From contig JALORP010000036.1 in assembly GCA_025458865.1 (NCBI GenBank), positions 1 to 32,261 of the forward strand: a stretch of DNA of 32,261 nt, written 5' to 3'. The notes under the pieces were generated by a model. The model was not told the DNA's origin. It ran no database searches and saw only the letters and a program-made list of their open reading frames with translations. Shown one piece after another: positions 10,701 through 18,071 of the stretch (position 1 is the stretch's first letter; each line of letters opens with the position of its first letter). Both the position numbers and the translations under genes were made by a program. This DNA comes from Steroidobacteraceae bacterium (GTDB taxonomy: Bacteria > Pseudomonadota > Gammaproteobacteria > Steroidobacterales > Steroidobacteraceae).

Positions 10701-11404
10701 CAGGCGGCCTCCGCGTCCGGACGCGCGCGGTTGATCTCGGGCAGCGAGAGCTGCCGGTCGAAAAGCCGGCCGAGCGAAGTGTCGTGGCTGACGAACAGCA
10801 GCGTCGTGCCCGCCACCGCGCATTCCTGCATCAGGAGCGCCAGGAAAGCCTCGCGGGCGTCGGCATCCAGCGCCGAGGTCGGCTCGTCGGCGATGAGCAG
10901 CTGGGGCGTCCCGAGGAGCGCGCGCGCGGCGGCGACACGCTGCTGTTGCCCGATGGACAGCTCGGCGACCGGCCGCGCGAGGAGGGTGGGCTGCCCGAGG
11001 CCGAGCGCAGCCAGCAGCCGGCGGGCGGCGCCCTCGAGGTCAGCGCCCGCGCGTTCGCGGCGGCGGGCCGAGAAGCGGGCCGGCAGGATCACGTTGTCCA
11101 CCACCGACAGGTAGGGCAGGAGGTTGAACATCTGGAACACGAAGCCGATGCCGTCCGCGCGCAGCGCGTCGCGGCGTGAGGCGGATAGCCGACCGAGGTC
11201 CTCGCCCAGCACGCGCACCGTGCCGGACTGCGGCGGCAGCACGCCGCCCACCACGCCGAGCAGCGTGCTCTTGCCGCTGCCGCTCGGGCCGCGCAGGAAC
11301 ACGCGCTCGCCGCGCGGGATGAGGAGGCGCGCCACGTCGAGCACCGGCCGGCCGGCCATCCAGGCGAAGCGCAGGTCGGTGATGTCGACGGCAGGCTCGG
11401 TCAT
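10700..11404 (-). CDS. ABC transporter ATPase, LolD/MacB type
   Basis: 234 residues from ATG 11404; a GTG at 11413 would add three. All ABC ATPase motifs are intact: Walker A GPSGSGKST, Q-loop FVFQMFNLLPYLSVVDNV, signature LSIGQQQR, Walker B LLIADEPTSALD and H-loop SHD. The sequence between Q-loop and signature (VILPARFSARRRERAG) is like that of LolD-type ATPases that energise FtsX-like permeases. It overlaps the permease gene by one base, so the two are translationally coupled. It acts at the cytoplasmic face of the inner membrane. Substrate not shown by sequence; the neighbourhood points to zinc or envelope maintenance linked to zinc. Confidence 0.93.
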   Translation of the reverse strand: MTEPAVDITDLRFAWMAGRPVLDVARLLIPRGERVFLRGPSGSGKSTLLGVVGGVLPPQSGTVRVLGEDLGRLSASRRDALRADGIGFVFQMFNLLPYLSVVDNVILPARFSARRRERAGADLEGAARRLLAALGLGQPTLLARPVAELSIGQQQRVAAARALLGTPQLLIADEPTSALDADAREAFLALLMQECAVAGTTLLFVSHDTSLGRLFDRQLSLPEINRARPDAEAA

Positions 11405-11462
11405 GGCATCCACTCGCGTGGGTGGCCCTGGGGGACCGGCGAGCGCCTGGGCTGCCGGCGGG

Positions 11463-11993
11463 TCAACGCAGCGCCAGCCGCGTGCGGCTGCGGGTCAGCT
11501 CCGCCCGGCGCTGGCCTCGCTCGTCGAGCACGGTGGCGCGCAGCTTCAGGTCGCCGGAGAGCTTCGCCGCGATCCGGACTTCGATGAAGGCGAGCTGGGC
11601 GGGCTCGGCGCAGTCGAATTCCCAGCGGGCGGCGAAGTCGCTGTGCTCAGCGTCGGCAGCGCCCGCGTCGCCGGACCAGGGCGCGGTAACGTCGGCGGAG
11701 AGGAAGCGGCAGCGTGCCGCAACCGGCAGGGCGAAGAGCTCGGCCTGGGCGCGCAGCAGCTTCTCGGCGGAGGCCACTGCCTCGCGCTGGGCATCAGTGC
11801 GCGGGGCGTGCTCGAAGCCCACCACGTCGGCCGCGGGGACCGTCAACGCGAGGCTGATCCGCCCGCCGTCCACGGCGACGTCGAGGTCGCCGACGCCATG
11901 CGTGTGGGCCTTGTGGGCGGCGGCCATGGGCGAGGCCAGCGAAAGGGCCAGCAGGGCGCAGGCGAGCGCCCGGGGGCGGATCTCGGAAGCCAA
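11463..11993 (-). CDS. Periplasmic DUF2796 protein (ZrgA-like)
   Basis: 176 residues from a TTG at 11993, chosen because an AAGGAG lies six bases upstream. Signal peptide ALACALLALSLASPMAAA, then the family's N-terminal motif AHKAHTHGVGDLDVAVDGG with three histidines. Further conserved parts are VVGFEHAPRTDAQ, FSLP-like LPVAARC, and EHSDFAARWEFDC; two cysteines may pair. In Vibrio, ZrgA of this family is a zinc-induced periplasmic protein of a zinc-acquisition operon (from memory). Unlike many ZrgA proteins this one lacks a long His-rich linker in the middle. Cluster position between the TonB receptor and the ABC genes supports a role in periplasmic zinc handling. TTG start makes translation level somewhat uncertain. 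Confidence 0.85.
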   Translation of the reverse strand: MASEIRPRALACALLALSLASPMAAAHKAHTHGVGDLDVAVDGGRISLALTVPAADVVGFEHAPRTDAQREAVASAEKLLRAQAELFALPVAARCRFLSADVTAPWSGDAGAADAEHSDFAARWEFDCAEPAQLAFIEVRIAAKLSGDLKLRATVLDERGQRRAELTRSRTRLALR

Positions 11994-12010
11994 TGTCGTC
12001 TCCTTCGGCA

Positions 12011-12064
12011 GGCCCCTGCCTGCGGCCAGCGGGCTCGACGCCCGTCAGACCGCAGGCAAGGGCC
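12011..12064. promoter_or_regulatory. Intercistronic stem-loop between TonB receptor and DUF2796 genes
   Basis: GGCCCCTGCCTGCGG (12011-12025) and CCGCAGGCAAGGGCC (12050-12064) form a 15-bp stem with one mismatch around a loop that itself contains GCGGGC/GCCCGT. It ends five bases before the TonB receptor stop on the minus-strand transcript. It could protect or attenuate the transcript, adjusting receptor versus transporter levels; a rho-independent terminator is unlikely since no T-run follows. Confidence 0.6.
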
Positions 12065-12069
12065 GGGGT

Positions 12070-14127
12070 TCACCGGCCGAAGCCGATCCGGACGCCCGCC
12101 GTGAGCGAGCGGCCAGGCAGCGGCAGCTCGTCCTTGAGAGGCGAGGAGTGCACCCGTGCATCCTCGTCCAGCAGGTTGCTGCCGCGCAGGAACAGCACCG
12201 TGTCGGTGCCGCCCCACCGCGGACGATAGCGCAGGTCGGCCTCGAGCAGGGTGAACGAGTCCGTCGGCAGCTCGTTCGCGGTGACCTCGTCCTGCTCGAA
12301 GTAGTGCTCGAGCCCGAGGCTTGCGCCGAGATCCCCTCGGTCCCAGGCGATCTTCGCGCCGAGGCGCAGGGGCGGGATGCGCGGCAGGTTGCCCCCGTCG
12401 CGCAGCTCGCCGCGGACGTAATCGCCGGAGAGGCCCAGCGTGAAGCCGCTGCCCTCGCCGAGCGGCAGCTCGGCCTCGAGCTCGAGGCCCCAGAAGTCCG
12501 CGTCGCGCTGCAGGAACTGGAACACCGGCAGGCCGTCCTCCTCCGCCCCGGTCGGGGAGAGGTAGATGTAGCCGTCGTAGCGGCTCGCGAAGGCGCGGAT
12601 CTCGCCCGTCACCGCGCCGGTGCCGAGACGCAGCCCCAGGTCGGCCGTGACGCCGCGCTCGGTTCGCAGGTCCGCGTCGCCCACCTCGAACTGGCGGGTC
12701 GCGGCGTGCGGACCGTCGGCGTAGAGCTCGGTGGCGCTCGGGTGGCGCTCGCTGCGCACGAGCTGGCCGACGAGGGCCAGCGGCTCCGAGAACTGCCACA
12801 GTCCGCCGAGCGACGCATTGAGCGAGCTGTCGTCGTAGCCGGGAAGCCCGGCTCCGTCGATCTCCTGGCGGTCCCAGCGCAGGCCGAACTCGAACGAGGT
12901 CGACTCGTAGTCGCGCTTCTCGAACAGGAAGGCGCCGAGGGTGCGGGTCCGCGAGTCCGGGATGAACGCCTCCTCGCCCCGGGCGACGAGGTCGTTCTCC
13001 TGCCACTGCAGGCCGAACGTGCCGTACAGGCCGTCGCGCCGGCCGTGGTCGAGGGCGGCGCGCAGCTCGCGGCCGTCCACCTGGTACAGCGTGCCGACCT
13101 CGCCATTGGGCTCGAGCTCCGCGTGCTCGTAGTCGTTCGCGGCGCCCCGCAGGCGCAGCACCGAACCGCCGAAGGCCCCGAGGTCGAAGCGCGCGGCCAG
13201 GTCGAGGCGATCCTGCTCCATGTCGATCTTGATGTCGCCTTCTTCCTCCTGGGCTTGCTCTTCCTCGCCCTCGTGTTCCTCGCCTTCGTGCCCGTGCCCA
13301 TGGCCGCCCGGGATGCCGTAGCGGCTGTCGTAGCGGCTGTAGGCGAGTCCGACCATCCAGCCGTCGCCGACGTAGGACGCGCCCACGCCGCCTGAGGTGG
13401 TACGGCTGTCGCTGTTGTCCACCTTCCCGCGCATCTCGCCGGGCTCCTCGCCCTCGGCGATCTCCTCGGCCCGCAGCCTTGCGGATTCCGCGTAGCCCGG
13501 AATCTCGTAGTCATCGGTCTCGCGCCACGCGCCGTCGAGGTGCAGCGCGAGACGCCCGATGCCGGCGTCGAGTCGGCCGGCGACGGCACGTTCCTCGAGC
13601 GCGGTGTCGCCGCGAACCTCGATCAGGCCCTCGGGCGCTGTCGGCACGTCTTCGTGCAGGCGATTCGTGACGACGTTCACCAGTCCGCCGGCCGCGCCGC
13701 TGCCATACACGAGCGTGGCCGGCCCGCGGATGATCTCGACCTGGTCGGCCAGCGCCGGGTCCACCGCGACGGCGTGGTCCTCGGACAGGCCGGAAGCATC
13801 GAGCGACGCCAGGCCGTCGGTCAGCACCTGCACGCGGTCGCCGCCGAGGCCGCGGATGATCGGCCGCGAAGCGGCCGGTCCGTAGAAGGTCGAGCGGATG
13901 CCCGGCTCTCCCGAGACGGTCTCGCCGATGGTCGGCGCCAGCGAGAGGAGCAGGTTGTCGCCAGTCAGCACGGTGGTGGGCTTTGCGGTGCTGAGCCGGT
14001 CCATCAAGATCGGGGTGGCCGTCACCACGATCTCCTCGAGTTCGTGGTGAGCCTGGGGGTCGGCCGCGGCGCCTGCCGCGGCCAGGGCGGCCAGCACGGC
14101 GCCGCCCAGGAGGGTGTTCTGTTTCAT
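12070..14127 (-). CDS. TonB-dependent outer-membrane receptor, ZnuD-like
   Basis: 685 residues from ATG 14127. Signal peptide (MKQNTLLGGAVLAALAAAGA), then a TonB box region EEIVVTATP, the plug domain (about residues 30-155 with SGEPGIRSTFYGPAASRPII, RGLGGDRVQVLTDG, VEIIRGPATLVYGSGAAGGLVNVV) and a beta-barrel to the C-terminal RSLTAGVRIGFGR. An extracellular loop around residues 275-300 is rich in His and Glu (GGHGHGHEGEEHEGEEE), the hallmark of ZnuD-type zinc receptors, which import zinc across the outer membrane with TonB energy. A second open start upstream (14190) lacks a signal peptide directly behind it and is rejected. The gene follows the His-rich small protein gene and precedes the DUF2796 gene. 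No Zur box was recognised. Confidence 0.92.
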   Translation of the reverse strand: MKQNTLLGGAVLAALAAAGAAADPQAHHELEEIVVTATPILMDRLSTAKPTTVLTGDNLLLSLAPTIGETVSGEPGIRSTFYGPAASRPIIRGLGGDRVQVLTDGLASLDASGLSEDHAVAVDPALADQVEIIRGPATLVYGSGAAGGLVNVVTNRLHEDVPTAPEGLIEVRGDTALEERAVAGRLDAGIGRLALHLDGAWRETDDYEIPGYAESARLRAEEIAEGEEPGEMRGKVDNSDSRTTSGGVGASYVGDGWMVGLAYSRYDSRYGIPGGHGHGHEGEEHEGEEEQAQEEEGDIKIDMEQDRLDLAARFDLGAFGGSVLRLRGAANDYEHAELEPNGEVGTLYQVDGRELRAALDHGRRDGLYGTFGLQWQENDLVARGEEAFIPDSRTRTLGAFLFEKRDYESTSFEFGLRWDRQEIDGAGLPGYDDSSLNASLGGLWQFSEPLALVGQLVRSERHPSATELYADGPHAATRQFEVGDADLRTERGVTADLGLRLGTGAVTGEIRAFASRYDGYIYLSPTGAEEDGLPVFQFLQRDADFWGLELEAELPLGEGSGFTLGLSGDYVRGELRDGGNLPRIPPLRLGAKIAWDRGDLGASLGLEHYFEQDEVTANELPTDSFTLLEADLRYRPRWGGTDTVLFLRGSNLLDEDARVHSSPLKDELPLPGRSLTAGVRIGFGR

Positions 14128-14141
14128 GGTTCCAATCCGGT

Positions 14142-14163
14142 GTGACGCCGGCGCACGGGCGCC
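14142..14163. repeat. Hairpin upstream of TonB receptor gene
   Basis: GCCGGCGC and GCGCCGGC pair around a short loop in the 75-base gap between the His-rich small gene and the TonB receptor gene; GCGGCC...GGCCGC follows close by. It may shape the leader of the receptor gene. No riboswitch class matches by eye. Confidence 0.4.
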
Positions 14164-14202
14164 GGCAGGGTCGCGGCCGTGTGGCCGCACTCGCGTTTCA
14201 GG

Positions 14203-14547
14203 TCAGGCGGAGTGGAACCGGGGAGGCGCGCGGGACTGGTGGGCCCGGCCCTGCGGGCGGGTGGCCGCGGGAACGGCGAAGGATTCGGGCAGCGCCGCAG
14301 CCGCGAGCGGAAGGGCCAGAGGGGCAGGGGATGACGGCGCCGGCGCGGCGGCGGCGAAAGCAACGCAGAGGTCGCAGGCGTGCGCGACCTGGCCCGCCGG
14401 CGCGTGGTCATGGTCGTGCGCGGCATGGTGGGCGTGATCGTGGGCGGCCAGCGCCCACTGGCCGGCGAGCAGCAGGCACGACAGCAGCAAGGCCCAGGGC
14501 CTTGCGCTGCGCGCGAGCAGGATTCGCCAGGTGGTCATGCCGGTCAT
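14203..14547 (-). CDS. His-rich secreted small protein, DUF2946-like
   Basis: 114 residues from ATG 14547 (ATG 14538 also possible). A membrane-targeting segment (ARPWALLLSCLLLAGQWALA) is followed by a dense histidine stretch, HDHAHHAAHDHDHAP, and a motif AHACDLCVAFAAA, where CxxC with nearby His resembles DUF2946 proteins. The rest is Ala/Pro-rich. The exported His and Cys cluster suits periplasmic binding of zinc or copper. It is the first gene of the minus-strand metal cluster, with a -10-like TATACT 25 bases upstream of its start. DUF2946 membership is from motif memory. Confidence 0.7.
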   Translation of the reverse strand: MTGMTTWRILLARSARPWALLLSCLLLAGQWALAAHDHAHHAAHDHDHAPAGQVAHACDLCVAFAAAAPAPSSPAPLALPLAAAALPESFAVPAATRPQGRAHQSRAPPRFHSA

Positions 14548-14571
14548 CCGTTAGTCCCGGAGGGGCCGCGT

Positions 14572-14577
14572 AGTATA
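14572..14577 (-). promoter_or_regulatory. Possible -10 element for the metal cluster
   Basis: On the minus strand TATACT matches the sigma-70 -10 consensus in five of six positions and lies 25 bases before the His-rich gene. No good -35 is present at 16-18 bases, which would fit an activated or weak promoter. No Zur-type AT-rich palindrome is visible around it. Confidence 0.35.
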
Positions 14578-14593
14578 GCGGCGGTCGCCGAAG

Positions 14594-14623
14594 TTGGCGG
14601 GGCCCGGTCCCGTTGCCGATAAT
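14594..14623 (+). promoter_or_regulatory. Candidate sigma-70 promoter of holA
   Basis: TTGGCG (14594-14599) and GATAAT (14618-14623) with an 18-base spacer precede holA by 24 bases. A promoter of its own makes sense because holA is here separated from leuS-lptE and stands back to back with the metal cluster. Confidence 0.45.
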
Positions 14624-14647
14624 GCCCCTCGACCCTGGGAGCCCCGG

Positions 14648-15658
14648 ATGCGCACCTACGCCGACCAGCTCGACCGCCTCCTGGAAGGCGCCCTGGCCCC
14701 CGCCTGGCTGGTGGTCGGCGACGAGCCGCTGCTGTTCAACGAGGCGGCCGACCGCATTCGCGCGAAGGCGCGCGAGCAGGGCCATGCCGACCGGGAGGTG
14801 TTCGATGTCGACCGTCGCTTCGACTGGAACGAGCTGGCGGCCGCGGGGCGGTCGCTGTCCCTGTTCGCCTCGCGGCGGATCCTCGAGCTGCGCATGGCCA
14901 CCTCCGGTCCGGGCGCCGAGGGCGGCACCCTGCTGAAGGAGCTGGTGTCGGATCCCCCGCCGGACACGGTCCTGCTGATGCTCCTGCCGCAGCGGCCCGA
15001 CGGCGCGCTGTGGTCGAGCGCCTGGGCGGGCGCCTTCGAGAAGCACGGTCACGTGGTGCAGGCGTGGCCCGTCGAGATCGACCGGCTGCCGCAGTGGATC
15101 GCCGCGCGCGCGCGCCGTCATGGCCTCGAGCTCGATCGCGACGCCGCGACGCTGCTCGCCGCGCGCGTGGAGGGCAACCTCCTGGCGGCGCACCAGGAGA
15201 TCGAGAAGCTGGCGCTGACCCACGGCGCGGGGAAGCTGGACGAGGACGCCGTCGCGGAGGCTGTCGCGGACAGCGCGCGTTTCGACATCTTCAAGCTGGG
15301 CGAGGCGGCGCTTGCGGGCGACGCTGCGCGCAGCCTGCGCATCCTGGATGGCTTGCGGGCCGAGGGCACGGAGCCCACCCTGGTGCTGTGGGTTCTGTGC
15401 CGCGAGTTGCGCGCCGTGGTGTCCGAGCGGCGCAGTCCCGGCGGCGGCTACCAGGGCCGCGGCCAGCAGGCGCAGCGACGGGCCGCGGCGGTCAGTTCCG
15501 CGGCACGGCGGCTCGGAGGCCCGAAGCTTCGCGGGCTCGCGCATCTCGCGGCCCGTGCCGACCGGGCCATCAAGGGCCGCGGCGAGGGTCGTCCCTGGGA
15601 GGAGCTGGAGGCGCTGGTGGCTTCGCTCGCGGGCGTCGAGCTCGCGCGTGCCGGCTGA
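14648..15658 (+). CDS. holA: DNA polymerase III delta subunit
   Basis: Opens the sliding clamp within the clamp-loader complex during replication. 336 residues, normal for HolA. The N-terminal AAA+-like domain is visible (LLEGALAPAWLVVGDEPLLF, then ADRIRAKAREQGHADREVF, FASRRILELRM, LLMLLP), followed by the helical clamp-interacting part (LAARVEGNLLAAHQEIEKLA, SARFDIFKLGEAALAGDAAR) and the collar domain ending in SLAGVELARAG. An ATG at 14648 is preceded by GGGAG. nadD follows after four bases. The usual upstream partners leuS and lptE are about 12 kb away. The segment SERRSPGGGYQGRGQQAQRR is a basic, low-complexity linker in the collar region. Confidence 0.95.
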   Translation: MRTYADQLDRLLEGALAPAWLVVGDEPLLFNEAADRIRAKAREQGHADREVFDVDRRFDWNELAAAGRSLSLFASRRILELRMATSGPGAEGGTLLKELVSDPPPDTVLLMLLPQRPDGALWSSAWAGAFEKHGHVVQAWPVEIDRLPQWIAARARRHGLELDRDAATLLAARVEGNLLAAHQEIEKLALTHGAGKLDEDAVAEAVADSARFDIFKLGEAALAGDAARSLRILDGLRAEGTEPTLVLWVLCRELRAVVSERRSPGGGYQGRGQQAQRRAAAVSSAARRLGGPKLRGLAHLAARADRAIKGRGEGRPWEELEALVASLAGVELARAG

Positions 15659-15662
15659 CGCC

Positions 15663-16316
15663 ATGCGGCCGCTCGGCATCTTCGGCGGCACCTTCGACCC
15701 CATCCACAACGGCCACCTGCGCACGGCCTTCGAGCTGGCGGAGTGCCTCGACCTCGAGCGGGTCCTGTTCGTTCCCGCAGCCGATCCCCCGCACCGACCG
15801 GTCCCGCGCGTGCGCGCGGCGCAACGGCTCGAGTTCGTGCGCGCCGCCATCGCCGACGAGCCGCGGTTCGCGCTCGACGATCGCGAGCTGCGACGCGGCG
15901 GGCGCTCGTACACGGTGCTGACGCTGGAGGAACTGCGGGCGGAGGTCGGGCCGCGGCCGCTGGTGCTGTGCCTCGGCATGGACGCCTTCCTCGGCCTGCC
16001 GGCCTGGCACCGCTGGACGGAGCTGACGCGCCTTGCGCATCTGGCCGTGGCGCATCGCCCGGGCTTCGCGCCGCCGGCGGACGGCCCGCTCGGCGAGCTC
16101 GTGGCGAGGCGCCTCGCGGCGACGCCGGGCGAGCTTGCCGCCGCGCCGGCCGGCTGCGTCTTCTTCTTCGCCGGGACCCAGGTCGAGCTGTCGGCCACCG
16201 AGCTTCGCAGCGTACTCGAAACGGGCCGGGATCCGCGCTACTTGATGCCTGAGCCGGTGCGTAGGATGATCCTCGACACGGGCGCTTACGCCCGGCCAGG
16301 TGAAAACGAGGGATGA
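15663..16316 (+). CDS. nadD: Nicotinate-nucleotide adenylyltransferase
   Basis: Transfers AMP to nicotinate mononucleotide, giving deamido-NAD in NAD synthesis. 217 residues. The nucleotidyltransferase signature GIFGGTFDPIHNGHL with the (H/T)xGH motif lies at the N-terminus, and PxxxPPH appears as VPAADPPHR. The C-terminal ISSTxxR-type motif appears as VELSATELRSVLETG. Four bases separate it from holA, and its stop overlaps the rsfS start by four bases (ATGA), so holA-nadD-rsfS form a tightly coupled unit. Confidence 0.96.
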   Translation: MRPLGIFGGTFDPIHNGHLRTAFELAECLDLERVLFVPAADPPHRPVPRVRAAQRLEFVRAAIADEPRFALDDRELRRGGRSYTVLTLEELRAEVGPRPLVLCLGMDAFLGLPAWHRWTELTRLAHLAVAHRPGFAPPADGPLGELVARRLAATPGELAAAPAGCVFFFAGTQVELSATELRSVLETGRDPRYLMPEPVRRMILDTGAYARPGENEG

Positions 16317-16822
16317 GCGAAACCCGCACACGTCCGACGAAACGCAAGAGCCCCGCCAAGAAGAAGACGAGCCCGGCGAGCCCGAAGGCCGGGAAGCCTG
16401 CGGCGCCGAAAGCCGCGAGGAAAGCAGCCCCGCCGCGGGCGGCGAAGAAATCGACGCCGCGCAAGCCACCCAGGCCGGCCGATCCGCCGGGCCTCGCCGA
16501 CATCGCCGTCGCCGCGCTCAACGACATGAAGGCCGTCAACGTGCGGGTCATCGACGTCCGCAAGCTGACGGACGTGACGGACACGATGATCATCGCTTCG
16601 GGCACCTCGGACCGGCACGTGAAGTCCATCGCCGGCCGCGTGCTTCAGAAGTGCGCCGAGGCCGGCTTCCGGCCCATGGGCGTCGAGGGCGAGCGCGAGG
16701 GCGAGTGGGTGCTGGTGGACCTGCAGGACGTGCTCGTGCACGTCATGCTGCCGCGGATCCGCGAGTTCTACGGGCTCGAGAAACTCTGGGGCGCGCCGGC
16801 CGCGGCGGCTGCGCCGGCCTGA
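16313..16822 (+). CDS. rsfS: Ribosomal silencing factor RsfS with basic N-terminal tail
   Basis: Binds ribosomal protein uL14 and blocks joining of the subunits when nutrients run short. The RsfS domain covers about residues 60-160 (LADIAVAALNDMKAVNVRVI, then DVTDTMIIASGTSDRHVKSI, PMGVEGEREGEWVLVDLQDV, VHVMLPRIREFYGLEKLWG). The protein has 169 residues whereas the family usually has about 105-130: the first 55 are a low-complexity Lys/Ala/Pro tail (KRKSPAKKKTSPASPKAGKP). The ATG overlaps the nadD stop; no later ATG precedes the domain, so the tail is probably real. Such a tail could add rRNA contacts; that is inference. Confidence 0.94.
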   Translation: MSETRTRPTKRKSPAKKKTSPASPKAGKPAAPKAARKAAPPRAAKKSTPRKPPRPADPPGLADIAVAALNDMKAVNVRVIDVRKLTDVTDTMIIASGTSDRHVKSIAGRVLQKCAEAGFRPMGVEGEREGEWVLVDLQDVLVHVMLPRIREFYGLEKLWGAPAAAAAPA

Positions 16823-16838
16823 GGCCGGGCAGGCGACG

Positions 16839-17312
16839 CTGCGCGCCCGGCTCATTGCCGCGGGCACCCGGCTGCCCGGCTGGGTGGACGCCGGCTACGA
16901 GGAATACGCCCGCCGGCTCGGCCCGGAGATCCGGCTCGAACTGGTCGAGATCGCCCTTGGCAAGCGCAGCGGCTCGGGCGGCGAGGCGGCCGCCGCGCGC
17001 GCCGACGAGGGCCGGCGCATGCTGGCGAAGGTGGAGCCGAGGACCTTCGTCTGCGCGCTGGACGTCAAGGGCCGCGCCCACGACACGGAGTCCCTTTCCC
17101 GATGGCTCGCGGCGCGCCTCGCCGACGGCCGCGACCTGGCGCTGTTCGTCGGCGGGCCGGATGGCCTCGATCCGGCTTGCCTGGCGCGCGCCGACGACCG
17201 CTGGTCGCTGTCGCCGCTGACGCTGCCGCACGGTCTCGTGCGCGTCGTCGTCGCGGAGGCGTTGTACCGGGCCGCGAGCCTGCTGAAGGGGCACCCCTAC
17301 CATCGCGCCTGA
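16839..17312 (+). CDS. rlmH: 23S rRNA pseudouridine-1915 N3-methyltransferase, apparent CTG start
   Basis: SPOUT-class methyltransferase modifying pseudouridine 1915 in helix 69 of 23S rRNA. The frame reads RARLIAAGTRLPGWVDAGYE, the normal RlmH start, and continues through ELVEIALGKRSG, FVCALDVKGRAHDTESLS, the SAM-binding LALFVGGPDGLDP and the C-terminal LTLPHGLVRVVVAEALYRA and HPYHRA. Length from CTG 16839 is 157, like the E. coli protein. No ATG, GTG or TTG occurs at or near the conserved start. The first standard start (GTG 16884) would remove the first beta strand of the fold. CTG 16839 aligns exactly with Met1 of E. coli RlmH, 16 bases after rsfS, and is therefore chosen. Confidence 0.88.
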   Translation: MRARLIAAGTRLPGWVDAGYEEYARRLGPEIRLELVEIALGKRSGSGGEAAAARADEGRRMLAKVEPRTFVCALDVKGRAHDTESLSRWLAARLADGRDLALFVGGPDGLDPACLARADDRWSLSPLTLPHGLVRVVVAEALYRAASLLKGHPYHRA

Positions 17313-17426
17313 TCGACGCGGTGCTGCATCCGGCCGGCGCCGTCCTGCGATAAGACCAGGGACCGCGGGCGTGTCATCCTGGCGCGCCCGGACTCCTCGG
17401 AAGACTTCTTGCCGGAGCGCCGCCTC

Positions 17427-17978
17427 ATGACCCGATTCGTACTGCCGATCCTGCTGGCCGCCGCCGCGTCGCTGCTGGCGCCCGGCCAGGCGCATGCCGC
17501 GGAGTGTCCCGCCTACCTCGACCACGAGTTCAAGCGCCTGCACTCCTCGAAGACGGTGAACCTGTGCGAGGTAGCCGCGGGCAAGCCGATGCTGATCGTG
17601 AACACCGCGAGCCACTGCGGCTACACGAAGCAGTTCGAGGGCCTCGAGGCGCTGCACCGCCAGTACCGCGACCGCGGCCTGGTGGTGGTCGGCTTCCCGT
17701 CGAATGATTTCCGGCAGGAGGCGGGCGAGGAGGCCGAGACCGCCGAGGTCTGTTACATCAACTACGGCGTGACCTTCACCATGCTGGCGCCGTCCCCGGT
17801 CAAGGGCGAGGCCGCCAATCCGGTGTTCCGCGAACTCGTCCGCCAGGCCGGCGAGCCGTCCTGGAACTTCAACAAGTACCTCGTGGCTGCCGACGGAACG
17901 GTCGTCGAGCACTTCAAGAGCAGCGTGGCGCCGGAATCCGCGACGCTGCGGCAGGCCATCGACAAGATCCTCGACTGA
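17427..17978 (+). CDS. Periplasmic glutathione peroxidase (Cys type)
   Basis: Thiol peroxidase of the glutathione-peroxidase family, reducing peroxides with thioredoxin or glutathione-type donors. 183 residues from ATG 17427; a TTG 18 bases upstream is possible but less likely. A signal peptide (FVLPILLAAAASLLAPGQAH) exports it. The catalytic loop is VNTASHCGYTKQFEGLEALH, with Cys in place of selenocysteine; FPSNDFRQEAG supplies Gln and WNFNKYLV the Trp/Asn of the active site. A second Cys in AEVCYINYGV could resolve the sulfenic acid. It stands alone between rlmH and maf, 114 bases after rlmH, in place of the mrdA gene often found there. Confidence 0.9.
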   Translation: MTRFVLPILLAAAASLLAPGQAHAAECPAYLDHEFKRLHSSKTVNLCEVAAGKPMLIVNTASHCGYTKQFEGLEALHRQYRDRGLVVVGFPSNDFRQEAGEEAETAEVCYINYGVTFTMLAPSPVKGEAANPVFRELVRQAGEPSWNFNKYLVAADGTVVEHFKSSVAPESATLRQAIDKILD

Positions 17979-18071
17979 CCCCGGACGGGTGGGGACTTCC
18001 GCCCGCCGTGAGGATATGCTTGAGGCTTCGCCCCGCCTGTCGGGGTGCCCCAAGTATCGCCTTTCGGATCA

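Noticed and set aside
14064-14190. Upstream start at 14190 for the TonB receptor
   Set aside because: It would place 21 arginine- and proline-rich residues before an otherwise good signal peptide at MKQNTLLGG.
14128-14202. Cobalamin-type riboswitch in front of the TonB receptor
   Set aside because: The gap is 75 bases, too short, and shows only GC-rich hairpins without conserved riboswitch boxes.
14548-14647. Zur box upstream of the metal cluster
   Set aside because: No AT-rich palindrome of the Zur type is visible; only a -10-like TATACT was found.
17313-17426. Hairpin GGGCG/CGCCC between rlmH and the peroxidase gene as terminator
   Set aside because: The stem is only about five bases with a long loop and has no T-run; too weak to list as a feature.
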